Of a DNA stretch of 64,000 nt, positions 6,743 through 15,730 are shown one piece after another (the first letter of the stretch is position 1; every line of letters starts with the position of its first letter). Source of the stretch: Lachnospiraceae bacterium (lineage in GTDB: Bacteria; Bacillota; Clostridia; Lachnospirales; Lachnospiraceae); contig JAFTWX010000039.1 of assembly GCA_017465095.1 (NCBI GenBank), positions 1 through 64,000 of the forward strand, in the 5' to 3' direction. The position numbers were made by a program, and so were the translations under genes. The notes beneath the pieces were generated by a model, which was not told where the DNA came from, did not search any database, and worked only from the letters and a program-made list of their open reading frames with translations.

Positions 6743-9259
6743 CTATTTCTTCGGAAACCGAAGTATTACCTTAAACAAGTCGCCGTCCAAATGTATCTTG
6801 AACTCTCCGCCCTGGGCAACAGTCAGGTTCTGTGCAATGGAAAGTCCGAGACCGCTTCCTTCTGTGCTTCGGGACACGTCACCGCGGATAAAGCGCTCCG
6901 TCAGTTCCTCCGCCGGAATGTTGAGTGGCTGCGAGGAAATATTTTTGAATGTAATCTCAATCATTTCCAAATGGGCAGACGAATCGGTTCCGCCTTTCAC
7001 ATCCTCCGTCACTGTCACATCCATATACACTCTTGTGCCTTCCAGCGAATACTTACATATGTTAACAAGCAAATTTTCCACAACACGCCACATACGCCTT
7101 GAATCCGCATGGATCATCAAATCATCCTGTTCCGGATAAGATTCCACCAAAGCAAGTTTCTTTTCCTCCATCTTATCCCTATATTCTCCGACCGCCTGTT
7201 TGAGAAGCTCTTTGACGTCAATATCATTCATTTCAAGGGTAATATTACCGGAAGATATTTTGCTGGCTTCCACCAAATCAAGAGTCAACTGTTTGAGACG
7301 CTGGGACTTTTCATCCAGAATGCGGATATACTCCTGCGCCTGTTCCCCCTGAATATTTTCACGTTTCAAAAGATCTACGTAATTGATGATAGATGTCAGC
7401 GGTGTTTTGATATCATGAGATACATTGGTAATCAAATCCGCCTTCAATCGCTCATCCTTCATACTGATCTGGACTGCAGTTTTCACCGCCTCACCGATCT
7501 TGTTCACCGCTTCGGCCATCACCTTATTTTCACCGAAAAACAGCTTTGTATCAATCTGATACTCCACATCGCCGTCACAAATCCGGCTGATTCCGCCCAC
7601 AATCTCCTCGCGGGCTTTGTTTTCGAAATAAATGTATACTGCTACCAAAACATCAAACACACCTGCCAGGAAAATACCCGGATATTTAAAAACTAAAATC
7701 AGGGTCACGTTCATAAAAAGGAACATGAGATACGGTCCGAACGTTCTGACGAAAAACAGCTTGTGATTGACAAGTTCCTCTATCACTTTCCGGATCAGCA
7801 ACAGTATTTTCCCGAAAATCTTTTTCGCGTTGTGAAGCAGATAGTAGCACAAGCTGCCTTTCCACAATGCTTTTGCCTTGACGCGTCGCACAAGCGAACC
7901 CATAAACAGTAAAAACATTGCGTACAAGAATGTAAAAGCGACAAAAAGGCTGATTACATAACCCTGCACACGCTGCTGGGATGCCATTCCCGGAAAGATG
8001 GAACGGTCAACAAAAGCAGAAACCGCCAGCGCTCCAAAACCAATCCCTGCACATGCCATCATTGCAGCAAAGGCAAGTGCAATCTCTGTAAACCATCGGT
8101 CAAAAAAGATAAGTTCTTCCCTCTTTTTTCTCGGCTGGAATATAATAAATACAATCAATGCAAGCAGCGACAACACACCCAACAGTACCGAGGCACCGAC
8201 GATCTGCTCCCACGGAGCTTTCATCGTTTTCAGGTTTGCATTGGTAACTGCATAGAAATCTTCACTGTTATACGGACCAAACGCACTGGAAGACTTTGTC
8301 TGAACCGCTGCATACACCGTTCCGCCGTTCGGGAAACAGTAGCTGTAATTGCGGAAATGGGACTTATAGTACGTTACATGATCCGCCAACAAATTGTTGC
8401 TTAGAAGTTCATTTTGACCGTAATCATAAATCAAGTACGTTTTACATCCGGTAAATGCTTTCTTTAACTCCTCCACCGAAAGCTGTTCCTTATTTTCCAA
8501 ATTCGTATATGCAATTTCACCGGTCGGTGCCACGTACATGTACTTAAAATTGCTTTCTGTCGTAAACCTTTCTTTTTTTGAAATGTATTCTTCATAGTTC
8601 GTATTCAGATCGTTTGCCGCCTGCTGGATTGCCATAACCACCTCGGAGATGGTCATATCTTCCGGCAACACCAAATCATAAATGCTTTCTACATTCTGCG
8701 GTCTGAACTCTTCCTCAACAAACGTCACATCATAAAAGAATTCGCCCTGTTCCTCTTCCTCCCAGGAAGGATCATATTGGTCACGCATCTGTTCCTCTGT
8801 CAGATACTCTTTTGCCTCATCATATGAATACTCGTATTCGCCCCAATAAATCCCGTACCGGTACCATTCCACAAGATCACCGACACGATATACCAGTTTC
8901 GGATATTCCCCATGATTAATATTGGTCTTTTCCTTTCGGTGTTTATAACTGAAAATATCTACTTCACGGTCCGGATTGTATTCTCCCTCCGACTCCAGCT
9001 GCGAGCACAGCGCCAAGTAGTGGGATAGCTCCATGATTTCTCTCTCAAAAACCATCCGGAACGTCTGTGTATCCTGAAAATCTTCCGCCCTCTCTCCCGG
9101 CGAAATCATATAAGTACCATAATATTCATGTAACACGATATAGCGCATAGCCAGCACAAGCAAAATCGCCGCCATAGCCATGGCAAAAATCTGTGAAAGG
9201 ACAGCGGAAATGTTCTTAATTCCCCGCTTGCCTACTTTTATTTTCTTCTTATCTTCCAT
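6743..9259 (-). CDS. Membrane sensor histidine kinase
   Basis: An 838-residue kinase. It has one N-terminal membrane segment (about 15-45), a large acidic extracytoplasmic region (about 45-350), then several further hydrophobic segments (about 355-545). A HAMP-like linker is followed by the HisKA box 'VSHDIKTPLTSI' (His615), the N box 'NLLVNICKYS' (about 729-738) and the G box 'GSGLGLSIAQ'. All kinase residues look intact. It lies 10 bp downstream of its response regulator and is translated with it. The ligand is unknown; the multi-TM layout resembles sensors of envelope or antimicrobial-peptide stress in Clostridia, but that is inference. Confidence 0.93.
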   Translation of the reverse strand: MEDKKKIKVGKRGIKNISAVLSQIFAMAMAAILLVLAMRYIVLHEYYGTYMISPGERAEDFQDTQTFRMVFEREIMELSHYLALCSQLESEGEYNPDREVDIFSYKHRKEKTNINHGEYPKLVYRVGDLVEWYRYGIYWGEYEYSYDEAKEYLTEEQMRDQYDPSWEEEEQGEFFYDVTFVEEEFRPQNVESIYDLVLPEDMTISEVVMAIQQAANDLNTNYEEYISKKERFTTESNFKYMYVAPTGEIAYTNLENKEQLSVEELKKAFTGCKTYLIYDYGQNELLSNNLLADHVTYYKSHFRNYSYCFPNGGTVYAAVQTKSSSAFGPYNSEDFYAVTNANLKTMKAPWEQIVGASVLLGVLSLLALIVFIIFQPRKKREELIFFDRWFTEIALAFAAMMACAGIGFGALAVSAFVDRSIFPGMASQQRVQGYVISLFVAFTFLYAMFLLFMGSLVRRVKAKALWKGSLCYYLLHNAKKIFGKILLLIRKVIEELVNHKLFFVRTFGPYLMFLFMNVTLILVFKYPGIFLAGVFDVLVAVYIYFENKAREEIVGGISRICDGDVEYQIDTKLFFGENKVMAEAVNKIGEAVKTAVQISMKDERLKADLITNVSHDIKTPLTSIINYVDLLKRENIQGEQAQEYIRILDEKSQRLKQLTLDLVEASKISSGNITLEMNDIDVKELLKQAVGEYRDKMEEKKLALVESYPEQDDLMIHADSRRMWRVVENLLVNICKYSLEGTRVYMDVTVTEDVKGGTDSSAHLEMIEITFKNISSQPLNIPAEELTERFIRGDVSRSTEGSGLGLSIAQNLTVAQGGEFKIHLDGDLFKVILRFPKK

Positions 9260-9269
9260 CTTAATTCTC

Positions 9270-9959
9270 CTACTTTTCTATCTTGTATCCGACGCCCCAA
9301 ACTACTTTCAGATAGCGCGGCTCCTTTGGGTTGATTTCAATTTTTTCCCGAATATGTCTGATATGTACCGCCACTGTATTTTCTGCGCCGTATGCATCTT
9401 CATTCCAAATGCTCTCGTAAATTTGCTGGGTAGAAAACACACGTCCCGGATTTTTCATCAGAAGAAGCAAAATCTGATACTCTATCGGTGTCAGTTTTAC
9501 CGTCTCACCATCCACCTTAACTTCCTTTGCCTCATCATCGACGCAAAGTGCTCCGATGGTGTAGCTTGTCTCAGCCGCCGGCGTCGCACTTCCCAGCATC
9601 GTGTATCTTCTGAGGCTGGATTTCACTCTTGCAATCAATTCCAGCGGATTGAACGGTTTCGTAATATAGTCGTCCGCTCCCACGTTGAGACCCAGAATCT
9701 TATCCACATCCTCCGATTTTGCCGAAAGCACAAGAATCGGTATGGCAGAAAACTCGCGGATCTTGATCATGGCGTGAATTCCGTCCAGCTTCGGCATCAT
9801 GATGTCAATCAGTAAAAGCTGGATATCTTCGCTTTTTAACACCTCAATCGCCTGCAGCCCGTCATACGCCTTAAAAATCTGATAGCCTTCCTGCGACAGA
9901 TAAATGGATATCGCCTCCACAATCTCCTTATCGTCATCGCAAACAAGTATGTTCGCCAT
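9270..9959 (-). CDS. OmpR/PhoB-family response regulator
   Basis: A 229-residue DNA-binding regulator. The receiver domain (1-115) has the acidic pocket CDDD (8-10), phospho-acceptor Asp52 in 'LLIDIMMPKLDG', and Lys101 in 'DDYITKPFN'. The C-terminal winged helix (about 130-229) ends in 'RHIREKIEINPKEPRYLKVVWGVGYKIEK', a typical Trans_reg_C end (RHIREKIE...VWGVGYKI). First gene of the operon with the kinase at 6743-9259. A strong GGAGG precedes the ATG. Confidence 0.95.
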   Translation of the reverse strand: MANILVCDDDKEIVEAISIYLSQEGYQIFKAYDGLQAIEVLKSEDIQLLLIDIMMPKLDGIHAMIKIREFSAIPILVLSAKSEDVDKILGLNVGADDYITKPFNPLELIARVKSSLRRYTMLGSATPAAETSYTIGALCVDDEAKEVKVDGETVKLTPIEYQILLLLMKNPGRVFSTQQIYESIWNEDAYGAENTVAVHIRHIREKIEINPKEPRYLKVVWGVGYKIEK

Positions 9960-10000
9960 CTCCTCACCTCCATATGTTCATGAGTCAATTAAAACATGAA

Positions 10001-10035
10001 AACCTTAAGTCAAAAGTAGGAAAAATATTAAGGTT
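10001..10035 (-). promoter_or_regulatory. Candidate operator upstream of the two-component operon
   Basis: The inverted repeat AACCTTAA (10001-10008) / TTAAGGTT (10028-10035), spaced 19 bp, lies 40-75 bp upstream of the response-regulator start in a very AT-rich stretch. A further CTTAA copy lies just beyond it. Such TTAAGG half-sites fit an OmpR-type autoregulatory site, but no binding is shown. Part of it may also act as a weak pgeF terminator. Confidence 0.35.
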
Positions 10036-10038
10036 TTC

Positions 10039-10965
10039 TTAACATGAAACCAAACACAAAAATGCGCCGAGATTTCCGCGTTTTCCGTCTGTCTTTCTGT
10101 GGGAAAACAGGTAATCCGGATTGTGTGCGCTGCAGACATCCGTAACAGAAATATGTTCTGCCGAAACACCGGCACTTCGCAAAATCCACCAATTGGCTTT
10201 GTGAAGGTCAAGCTGGCATTTCCCCGCCTCTTTCTGACGGTCGTCTCGGTAGGAAATAATCTGCGAAAACGCATGTGCATCCCTGAGAAATTCATCTGCT
10301 TCAAAAGCGGCTTCAAAGGCCTCCGCCACATCACGGCTCACCTCATAGCAATCTCTGCAGATAGACGGTCCTATGGCCGCATAAATATCCGAAGGATTGC
10401 AGCCGAACTCCTGCTGCATACGCATAACGGTCACTCTTCCCATGCCATCCGCCGTTCCTCTCCATCCGGAGTGGGAAAGTCCGATTACTTCCTTCACCGG
10501 ATCCACAAAATAAAGCGGTACACAGTCCGCATAAAAAGTCGCAAGCACAATCCCTTTTTCCTTGGTAATCAGCCCGTCCACATCCGTGTAATCCTTCTGT
10601 TTGCAGACACCTTTTCCTCTATCTTCCCCGGTCACAACCCTGACATTGGTCGTATGGGTCTGGTCCGTGCAGACAATCTGTGAAGGCTCCGCGCCCAGCA
10701 CAGACGCAATGCGTTTGAAATTTTCATATACCGCCTGCTCCTCGTCCCCGCGGGTAAAGCTTAAATTCATCGAAGCGTAGATGCCCTTACTGACGCCTCC
10801 CGTGCGGGTGGAAAACAGATGACGCACGCACGGAAGTTTTTCAAGCATAGGAAATGTAAGGTATTCCAGTTCATAGCTTTCCGGTCTCCCGCCGTATAGA
10901 CTTTGCCCGCAAAACAGATTTTGTTTTATCACCGGATTTTTTCCGGTTCGAATCATACGTTGCAT
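10039..10965 (-). CDS. pgeF: PgeF-type purine nucleoside phosphorylase/laccase-domain protein (YfiH family)
   Basis: A 308-residue protein of the YfiH/DUF152 multicopper-like family, linked in other bacteria to peptidoglycan editing and shown in some members to have purine nucleoside phosphorylase activity. Diagnostic sequences are 'STRTGGVSKGIYASMNL', 'QTHTTNVRVV', 'ATFYADCVPLYF' with Cys, 'LSHSGWRGTADG' and 'AAIGPSICRDCYEV'; the His/Cys metal ligands are intact. The Met at 10965 has GGAGG 7 bp upstream and is preferred over a frame extension to 10998. It follows a terminator hairpin immediately downstream of yraN. Confidence 0.92.
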   Translation of the reverse strand: MQRMIRTGKNPVIKQNLFCGQSLYGGRPESYELEYLTFPMLEKLPCVRHLFSTRTGGVSKGIYASMNLSFTRGDEEQAVYENFKRIASVLGAEPSQIVCTDQTHTTNVRVVTGEDRGKGVCKQKDYTDVDGLITKEKGIVLATFYADCVPLYFVDPVKEVIGLSHSGWRGTADGMGRVTVMRMQQEFGCNPSDIYAAIGPSICRDCYEVSRDVAEAFEAAFEADEFLRDAHAFSQIISYRDDRQKEAGKCQLDLHKANWWILRSAGVSAEHISVTDVCSAHNPDYLFSHRKTDGKRGNLGAFLCLVSC

Positions 10966-10980
10966 ATATATTCCTCCACA

Positions 10981-11008
10981 AAAACAGGCATCCGACATTC
11001 CGGATGCC
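10981..11008 (-). terminator. Terminator between yraN and pgeF
   Basis: Stem GGCATCCG (10987-10994) / CGGATGCC (11001-11008) with a 6-nt loop. On the minus strand it is followed by TGTTTTTG. It ends the rplS-to-yraN transcript just 15-20 bp before the pgeF start, so pgeF expression depends on read-through or an unseen promoter. Confidence 0.8.
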
Positions 11009-11052
11009 CTTCTTCTTTATTGTATGTTTTTTTCACTGTAATTTCAATCCTG

Positions 11053-11409
11053 TCAGCCTTGGAAATAAAACGCATTTTCTATGTGGTTTATCTTCCCGCC
11101 GCCATATATGGAAATCACGTCAAATCGACAGGGCCTTTCGCAAAAATACTTATGACGCATGAGATAATCCATGGTCACACGACATATCCGTCGCTGTTTT
11201 CGCACATCTACCGCCTCCGCTGGTTCACCGCACCGGTCATTGCTGCGGTATTTGACCTCCGCAACTACCAGCACACCGTCTTTGCATGCTATGACGTCAA
11301 TCTCACCGTATCTGCAACGATAGTTCCGCTCCAAAATCCGGTAACCCTTTTTTTCCAAGTAGCTGACTGCGACATCCTCGTAATCCGCTCCTGTTTTTCG
11401 TTTATTCAT
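11053..11409 (-). CDS. yraN: YraN-family (UPF0102) nuclease-fold protein
   Basis: A 118-residue member of UPF0102. It has the signature 'GADYEDVAVSYLEKKGYRILERNYRCRYGEIDVIACKDG' (in parts: GADYEDVAVSYL, RNYRCRYGEIDVIA) followed by 'LVVAEVKYRSNDRCGEPAEAVD'. The GEID...EVK pattern is a PD-(D/E)XK-like core. The cellular role is unresolved. It stands in its classic place after rnhB and the ylqGH-type genes. Confidence 0.93.
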   Translation of the reverse strand: MNKRKTGADYEDVAVSYLEKKGYRILERNYRCRYGEIDVIACKDGVLVVAEVKYRSNDRCGEPAEAVDVRKQRRICRVTMDYLMRHKYFCERPCRFDVISIYGGGKINHIENAFYFQG

Positions 11410-11443
11410 AAACTGTCCTCATGTTCTCCAGACACACGACAAT

Positions 11444-11767
11444 TTATTTTTTCTTTTTGTGATCCTCAATCTTGGCTCTGATTTTATCCATCTGGTCCAC
11501 GAATACGAGAATCTCCGCCACGACTTCATAGAGCTCCGGCGGAATCATATCGCCGATTTCCAGCTTGGAAAGCGTATCCGCCAGTTTGGAATCCTTATGT
11601 ACCGGAACTTTTGCCTGCTTCGCTTCCTCAATAATCCGCTCCGCCAGCGCACCACGGCCGGATGCAACGACTTTCGGCGCGTCCTCTTCCGGGTCGTAGG
11701 TAAGTGCTATGGCCTGTTTCGGCTTTTCTGTTTTTTTCTCCGGATACCTTCTGTTATCCTGTCCCAT
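11444..11767 (-). CDS. FlhB C-terminal-like protein (YlqH type)
   Basis: A 107-residue stand-alone homologue of the cytoplasmic domain of the flagellar export switch FlhB. 'QAIALTYDPEEDAPKVVASGRGALAERIIEEAKQAKVPVH' corresponds to the part of FlhB just after the autocleavage site, and 'LEIGDMIPPELYEVVAEILVFV' to its end. The NPTH cleavage motif itself is absent. The same gene sits beside a FliK-like gene in Bacillus (ylqG-ylqH). No flagellar locus is in the window. It follows the FliK-like gene by 2 bp. Confidence 0.88.
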   Translation of the reverse strand: MGQDNRRYPEKKTEKPKQAIALTYDPEEDAPKVVASGRGALAERIIEEAKQAKVPVHKDSKLADTLSKLEIGDMIPPELYEVVAEILVFVDQMDKIRAKIEDHKKKK

Positions 11768-11769
11768 AT

Positions 11770-13506
11770 CTATGCCCTCATATCAAAAGAAAATGTTCCG
11801 ATCTTCATGTTTTCACGATGATCTTCCACGATTTCCTCCATCACATTGCCCGGTTTCTCTTTCACCGAAAACTGTGCATTCATCTGATAGCCTTTGCTCT
11901 CCAGTCTTTGATTAAGCAATCCGATGTTCTCATGAATAAATTCAAGCATCTCATCATCCTGCAGGTAAAACTGGGTGCTGACCTTTTGCTGCTGCATGGC
12001 CACATACACATCCACCGGACCGAGATGATCCATATCCAGATGCAGAAATGCACTTACATTTCCGTCATTGTCAGCCAGATTTCTCTTATTCGTATACACA
12101 TAAAGGTCTCCGTGGGCATTTTCGCCCGCCAGTTTCAACGGAAGCTGCACATAGCTCATCGTCTGGTTCAGCTGATTCATAAAGTCGATGTTCTGATGTA
12201 CGTTATTGACCTGATTTGCCAGATTCTGATCCGCCCCCGGAATCTGTTTGAGCGCATCTGCAAGGCGGCCCGACTGGTCATGCAGTTTTGCATAAAAATC
12301 GCTGACCTTCTGTTTGTCCGCCACATCCTCCGGCGTCATAAGCCACTGTTCAAAAATCTGCGCCTTCAGTGCGTTTTGCATATCCGGTCTCTGCATCAGT
12401 TCCGCCAATGTGCCAAGTCCGGAATGACCCAAACTGTTTCCGCTCTGCGCCATTTTATCCAACAGCTGATTGGTAAATTCCAGCAACTCTTTTCCGGACA
12501 GCTGTCCCTGCAAAAACTGCTGCGCTTTTTCTGCCGGAAGTCCCAGATGTTCCATCTCCGTCATCAGTTGCTGCATTTTTGACTGCACCGGTTCGGCATT
12601 TTGCGCTCCGCTGTCATCTGTCACAGCACGCATCAATTCTTCCAACGAGGCTCCTGCTGCAGGGTTAGCCACGGAAGGATCCTGAATAACGACCTTCCCG
12701 CTTTCACTTATCAGGAGCTGCGCCCCATCTGCCGGCTGTCCTGTCTGTTCCGGAACAATACCGGGTGTCGTACCCGGCATCACACTGTCCGCCGTACCAT
12801 CGCCTGCTGTCTGCATAAAAATATCCGTCATCTGTCTCATCAGCTGCGCTGCTTCCGCCACTTTACCGTCCGCGACAAGCTGCCCGAGCGTATTCGACAT
12901 AGAGTCCGCGATTGTCTCAACGCTTCCCCTGATCTGATGTTCCATATTCATATAATCGGAAAACTGTTTTATATTGGCTTCCGTCACCGGAATCTCCAGC
13001 CGGTTCATCGTCACAATATCCTGCGGATTCACTCCGCTGTGGGCCGAAACCTGACGGTACATGGAAAGAAGTGATGCCTTATCGATGGGCATACCTTCCT
13101 TCATCATGGCATTGACCATCGATGTTGTTTCGGCGGTCACCGGCAACTCAGCCGCCTCCAAAGCCTTATTGATTGTTGCCATTCCGGCTGTATTTTGAAA
13201 CAGCGCCCGAAGCGCAACCTGTTTGTCCGAAACACCGCTGACCTCAAAGCTGACGGACATTCCTTTTAAAAGAGCAAGTCCGTCCTCCACCTTCGCCTGC
13301 AATATATTGCCCGGTGAAATTTCCACCTGCACCATATCACCTTCCGCCGAAATCACCTGTCCGCTGACAATAGTTCCCACGGACAGATTCATGGCACTGC
13401 CTGTATTCGCTCCATGTCCGGCCCCTGACTGCACAGCCTGCGCTGACGAATCCGTGACCGGAATCTGTGTTTGTCTTTGAAATAAACCTGTCAGATCAAA
13501 ATTCAT
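11770..13506 (-). CDS. FliK-like hook-length-control domain protein (YlqG type)
   Basis: A 578-residue hydrophilic protein, rich in Gln, Met and Ala, with no signal peptide. The C-terminal third ('LPLKLAGENAHGDLYVYTNKRN' and 'SAFLHLDMDHLGPVDVYVAMQQQKVSTQFYLQDDEMLEFI') resembles the FliK/Flg_hook C-terminal domain. An N-terminal OB-like segment ('IVSGQVISAEGDMVQVEISPG') is also seen. It overlaps the rnhB stop by 4 bp (ATGA), so it is translationally coupled. Paired with the FlhB-C-like gene, as in Bacillus ylqG-ylqH. Function outside flagella is unknown. Confidence 0.8.
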   Translation of the reverse strand: MNFDLTGLFQRQTQIPVTDSSAQAVQSGAGHGANTGSAMNLSVGTIVSGQVISAEGDMVQVEISPGNILQAKVEDGLALLKGMSVSFEVSGVSDKQVALRALFQNTAGMATINKALEAAELPVTAETTSMVNAMMKEGMPIDKASLLSMYRQVSAHSGVNPQDIVTMNRLEIPVTEANIKQFSDYMNMEHQIRGSVETIADSMSNTLGQLVADGKVAEAAQLMRQMTDIFMQTAGDGTADSVMPGTTPGIVPEQTGQPADGAQLLISESGKVVIQDPSVANPAAGASLEELMRAVTDDSGAQNAEPVQSKMQQLMTEMEHLGLPAEKAQQFLQGQLSGKELLEFTNQLLDKMAQSGNSLGHSGLGTLAELMQRPDMQNALKAQIFEQWLMTPEDVADKQKVSDFYAKLHDQSGRLADALKQIPGADQNLANQVNNVHQNIDFMNQLNQTMSYVQLPLKLAGENAHGDLYVYTNKRNLADNDGNVSAFLHLDMDHLGPVDVYVAMQQQKVSTQFYLQDDEMLEFIHENIGLLNQRLESKGYQMNAQFSVKEKPGNVMEEIVEDHRENMKIGTFSFDMRA

Positions 13507-14276
13507 TCTTTCACCTTAAAATGTGTGATAAAGCTCTTGCGATGAATCGGCGTAGCGCCGTACTCCTCCAACGCCTGAATGTGCATGGCAGAACCGTAGC
13601 CCTTGTTGGACGCAAATCCGTACTGTGGCATAAGGCTGTCATACTCCATCATAAGCCTGTCCCTGGTTACCTTAGCAAGAATGCTGGCCGCTGCAATGGA
13701 AACACTTTTGGCATCTCCCTTGATGATCGGAACCTGACGCATGGTAAGTCCCGGAATCGTGACCGCATCATTTAATAATATATCGGGTTTTACCCCAAGT
13801 TTATTAACGGCTTCGCGCATGGCCTCGTAGGTCGCCTGCAAAATATTAATCTCATCAATCCGCTCCGGCGTAGCAAATCCGACTCCGTAAGCCACCGCCT
13901 TTTCCTTGATGATATCAAAGAGTTCCTCTCTTTTTTTTGCGGTCAGCTTTTTGCTGTCATTGAGATATAAAATATCACAGTCTTTCGGCAAAACAACCGC
14001 TGCAGCCACCACCGGACCTGCGAGCGGTCCGCGTCCCGCCTCATCGATTCCGCATATGTATTCACAGTCACTGTACTCTCTCTCATAACTGCTCATCTCA
14101 TAAATGCGTTCCTTTTCTTTCTCCAGTGCGAGCAGTCTTTTATCTGCCTTTTCCACAAGTGCCTGCACACTTTTTCTCTCGTCTGCAATAAATCTGCTGA
14201 TAAAATCAGGCAGCATTTCTTCGTTTGCTGCCTGATAAATTGCCTTAATCTCATTCATGGATAACTGATTACTCAT
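13503..14276 (-). CDS. rnhB: Ribonuclease HII
   Basis: Cleaves RNA in RNA-DNA hybrids and removes misincorporated ribonucleotides. The 257-residue protein has an N-terminal helical extension (about 1-70) before the catalytic domain. The latter opens with 'YICGIDEAGRGPLAGPVVAAAV' (in parts: CGIDEAGRGPLAGPVV) carrying the first DE pair. The later acidic residues are in 'LLNDAVTIPG' and 'KVTRDRLM'; 'SNKGYGSAMHIQALEEYG' is typical of bacterial RnhB. Coupled to the FliK-like gene downstream. Confidence 0.96.
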   Translation of the reverse strand: MSNQLSMNEIKAIYQAANEEMLPDFISRFIADERKSVQALVEKADKRLLALEKEKERIYEMSSYEREYSDCEYICGIDEAGRGPLAGPVVAAAVVLPKDCDILYLNDSKKLTAKKREELFDIIKEKAVAYGVGFATPERIDEINILQATYEAMREAVNKLGVKPDILLNDAVTIPGLTMRQVPIIKGDAKSVSIAAASILAKVTRDRLMMEYDSLMPQYGFASNKGYGSAMHIQALEEYGATPIHRKSFITHFKVKE

Positions 14277-14288
14277 ATATGTACCATC

Positions 14289-14828
14289 CTAATCATGTTT
14301 TATAAATCCAATGGAATCAAACGGATAGATGCGAAGCCACGCACGGCCCACGATATTCTCCCGCTTTACAACACCCACCGAAGGGTCTCTGCTGTCCGCA
14401 CTGGCGTTTCGATTATCTCCCAGCACGAAATACTCATCCGCACCCAAATGAATGGTGTCCGCTGCAATTCCCGGATCCAGGATTATCTCTTTTCCGTAAG
14501 TCTCCAAAAGACGCTCCCCGTTAATATAAATATCGCCGACCTCATCGATATAGACCGACTCTCCCGGAACACCGATGACTCTCTTGATATAAAATGTGTT
14601 TTTTCCCTGCTGATACGGGAACACAACCACATCATAGCGGTTCGGCTCATGGAACCGGTAGGTAAGCTTGTCAACGATAAGATTGTCACCGCTCATAAGC
14701 GTGTTTTCCATGGACTCTCCCTGCACCACCGTTCTCTGTCCCACAAACTGTATCACCAGATAAGTAAGAATCAAGATTCCCAACAAATATAAACTCATAC
14801 TTAAAATATCTTTTAAAAATGCTTTCAC
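14289..14828 (-). CDS. lepB: Signal peptidase I (first paralogue)
   Basis: A 179-residue type I signal peptidase. It has one N-terminal transmembrane helix (about 8-28), the catalytic Ser39 in 'QGESMENTLMSGD', general base Lys82 in 'FYIKRVIGVPGE', and box E 'LGDNRNASADSRDPSVG'. It faces outward and cleaves Sec signal peptides. The start is a GTG at 14828 with GAGG 8 bp upstream. It lies between rbgA and rnhB; a second paralogue is at 15731-16309. Confidence 0.95.
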   Translation of the reverse strand: MKAFLKDILSMSLYLLGILILTYLVIQFVGQRTVVQGESMENTLMSGDNLIVDKLTYRFHEPNRYDVVVFPYQQGKNTFYIKRVIGVPGESVYIDEVGDIYINGERLLETYGKEIILDPGIAADTIHLGADEYFVLGDNRNASADSRDPSVGVVKRENIVGRAWLRIYPFDSIGFIKHD

Positions 14829-14845
14829 CTTATGTTCCTCACTGT

Positions 14846-15721
14846 CTATTCTTCCGTCAATGGTTTCTCAAGGGTAATTTTGCCGATTTTACCGCTTCTG
14901 AAATCATCCAAAATCAGATTTGCCGCTTTGCGTAAATCCAGCTCATCTCCCTTTTTAAAACATTTTCTGACCTCTGCAATCTGTGTCATAATTGCCAAAA
15001 ATCCATCCTGGTCTTCGGCATCATCTTCCAGCTCGATGGCAATATCATACCGTCTTGCAAGCAGTCCGTGATATTCCTTTACAAGGAATGAAATCAGCTC
15101 CAGCGCCATCTCCTCGATATTGAGAATCTCATCATTCATGGATCCGATCAGCGCAAGACGAAGCCCTACCTGCTGATCCTCAAACTTCGGCCACAAGATT
15201 CCCGGCGTATCCAAAAGCTCCAGCGTCTTACTGAGACGAATCCACTGCTTTCCTTTGGTTACTCCCGGCTTATTTCCGGTCTTTGCACAGGCTTTGCCTG
15301 CGAAGGAATTGATAAATGTCGATTTACCCACATTCGGGATTCCCACTACCATGGCCCGAACCGGACGATTGATAATTCCTCTCTTGCGGTCACGCTCAAT
15401 CTTTTCTTTACATGCCTCTGCAACCACGCTGTTGATTGCCTTCATCCCGTTTCTGTTGCGGGAATTTAACGCCACTACAAAATAACCTTTTTTCTCAAAA
15501 AAATCCTTCCAATTTTGTGTCTGTCTGTCATCTGCCAAATCCGCCTTGTTCAGCAGAATCAGTCTCGCCTTGTTTTGACCGAGTTCATCTATGTCCGGAT
15601 TGCGGCTGGAAAGCGGAATACGTGCATCCACAAGCTCAATCACAAGATCGATGAGCTTGATATTTTCCTGCATCATACGCTTCGCCTTTGTCATATGTCC
15701 CGGATACCATTGATATGTCAT
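14846..15721 (-). CDS. rbgA: Ribosome biogenesis GTPase RbgA (YlqF)
   Basis: A 291-residue circularly permuted GTPase of late 50S assembly. The motif order is G4 ('LNKADLAD', about 55), then G1 ('GIPNVGKSTFINSF', about 125), then G3 ('DTPG', about 172). The N-terminal 'WYPGHMTKAKRMM' is characteristic. The C-terminal region (about 200-291) is the RNA-binding extension of the family. It lies between the two signal peptidase genes, 9 bp downstream of one and 17 bp upstream of the other. Confidence 0.96.
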   Translation of the reverse strand: MTYQWYPGHMTKAKRMMQENIKLIDLVIELVDARIPLSSRNPDIDELGQNKARLILLNKADLADDRQTQNWKDFFEKKGYFVVALNSRNRNGMKAINSVVAEACKEKIERDRKRGIINRPVRAMVVGIPNVGKSTFINSFAGKACAKTGNKPGVTKGKQWIRLSKTLELLDTPGILWPKFEDQQVGLRLALIGSMNDEILNIEEMALELISFLVKEYHGLLARRYDIAIELEDDAEDQDGFLAIMTQIAEVRKCFKKGDELDLRKAANLILDDFRSGKIGKITLEKPLTEE

Positions 15722-15730
15722 ATTTTCACC

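Noticed and set aside
11704..12582. Plus-strand ORF of 292 codons within the FliK-like gene
   Set aside because: Antisense shadow; no Shine-Dalgarno and no family resemblance.
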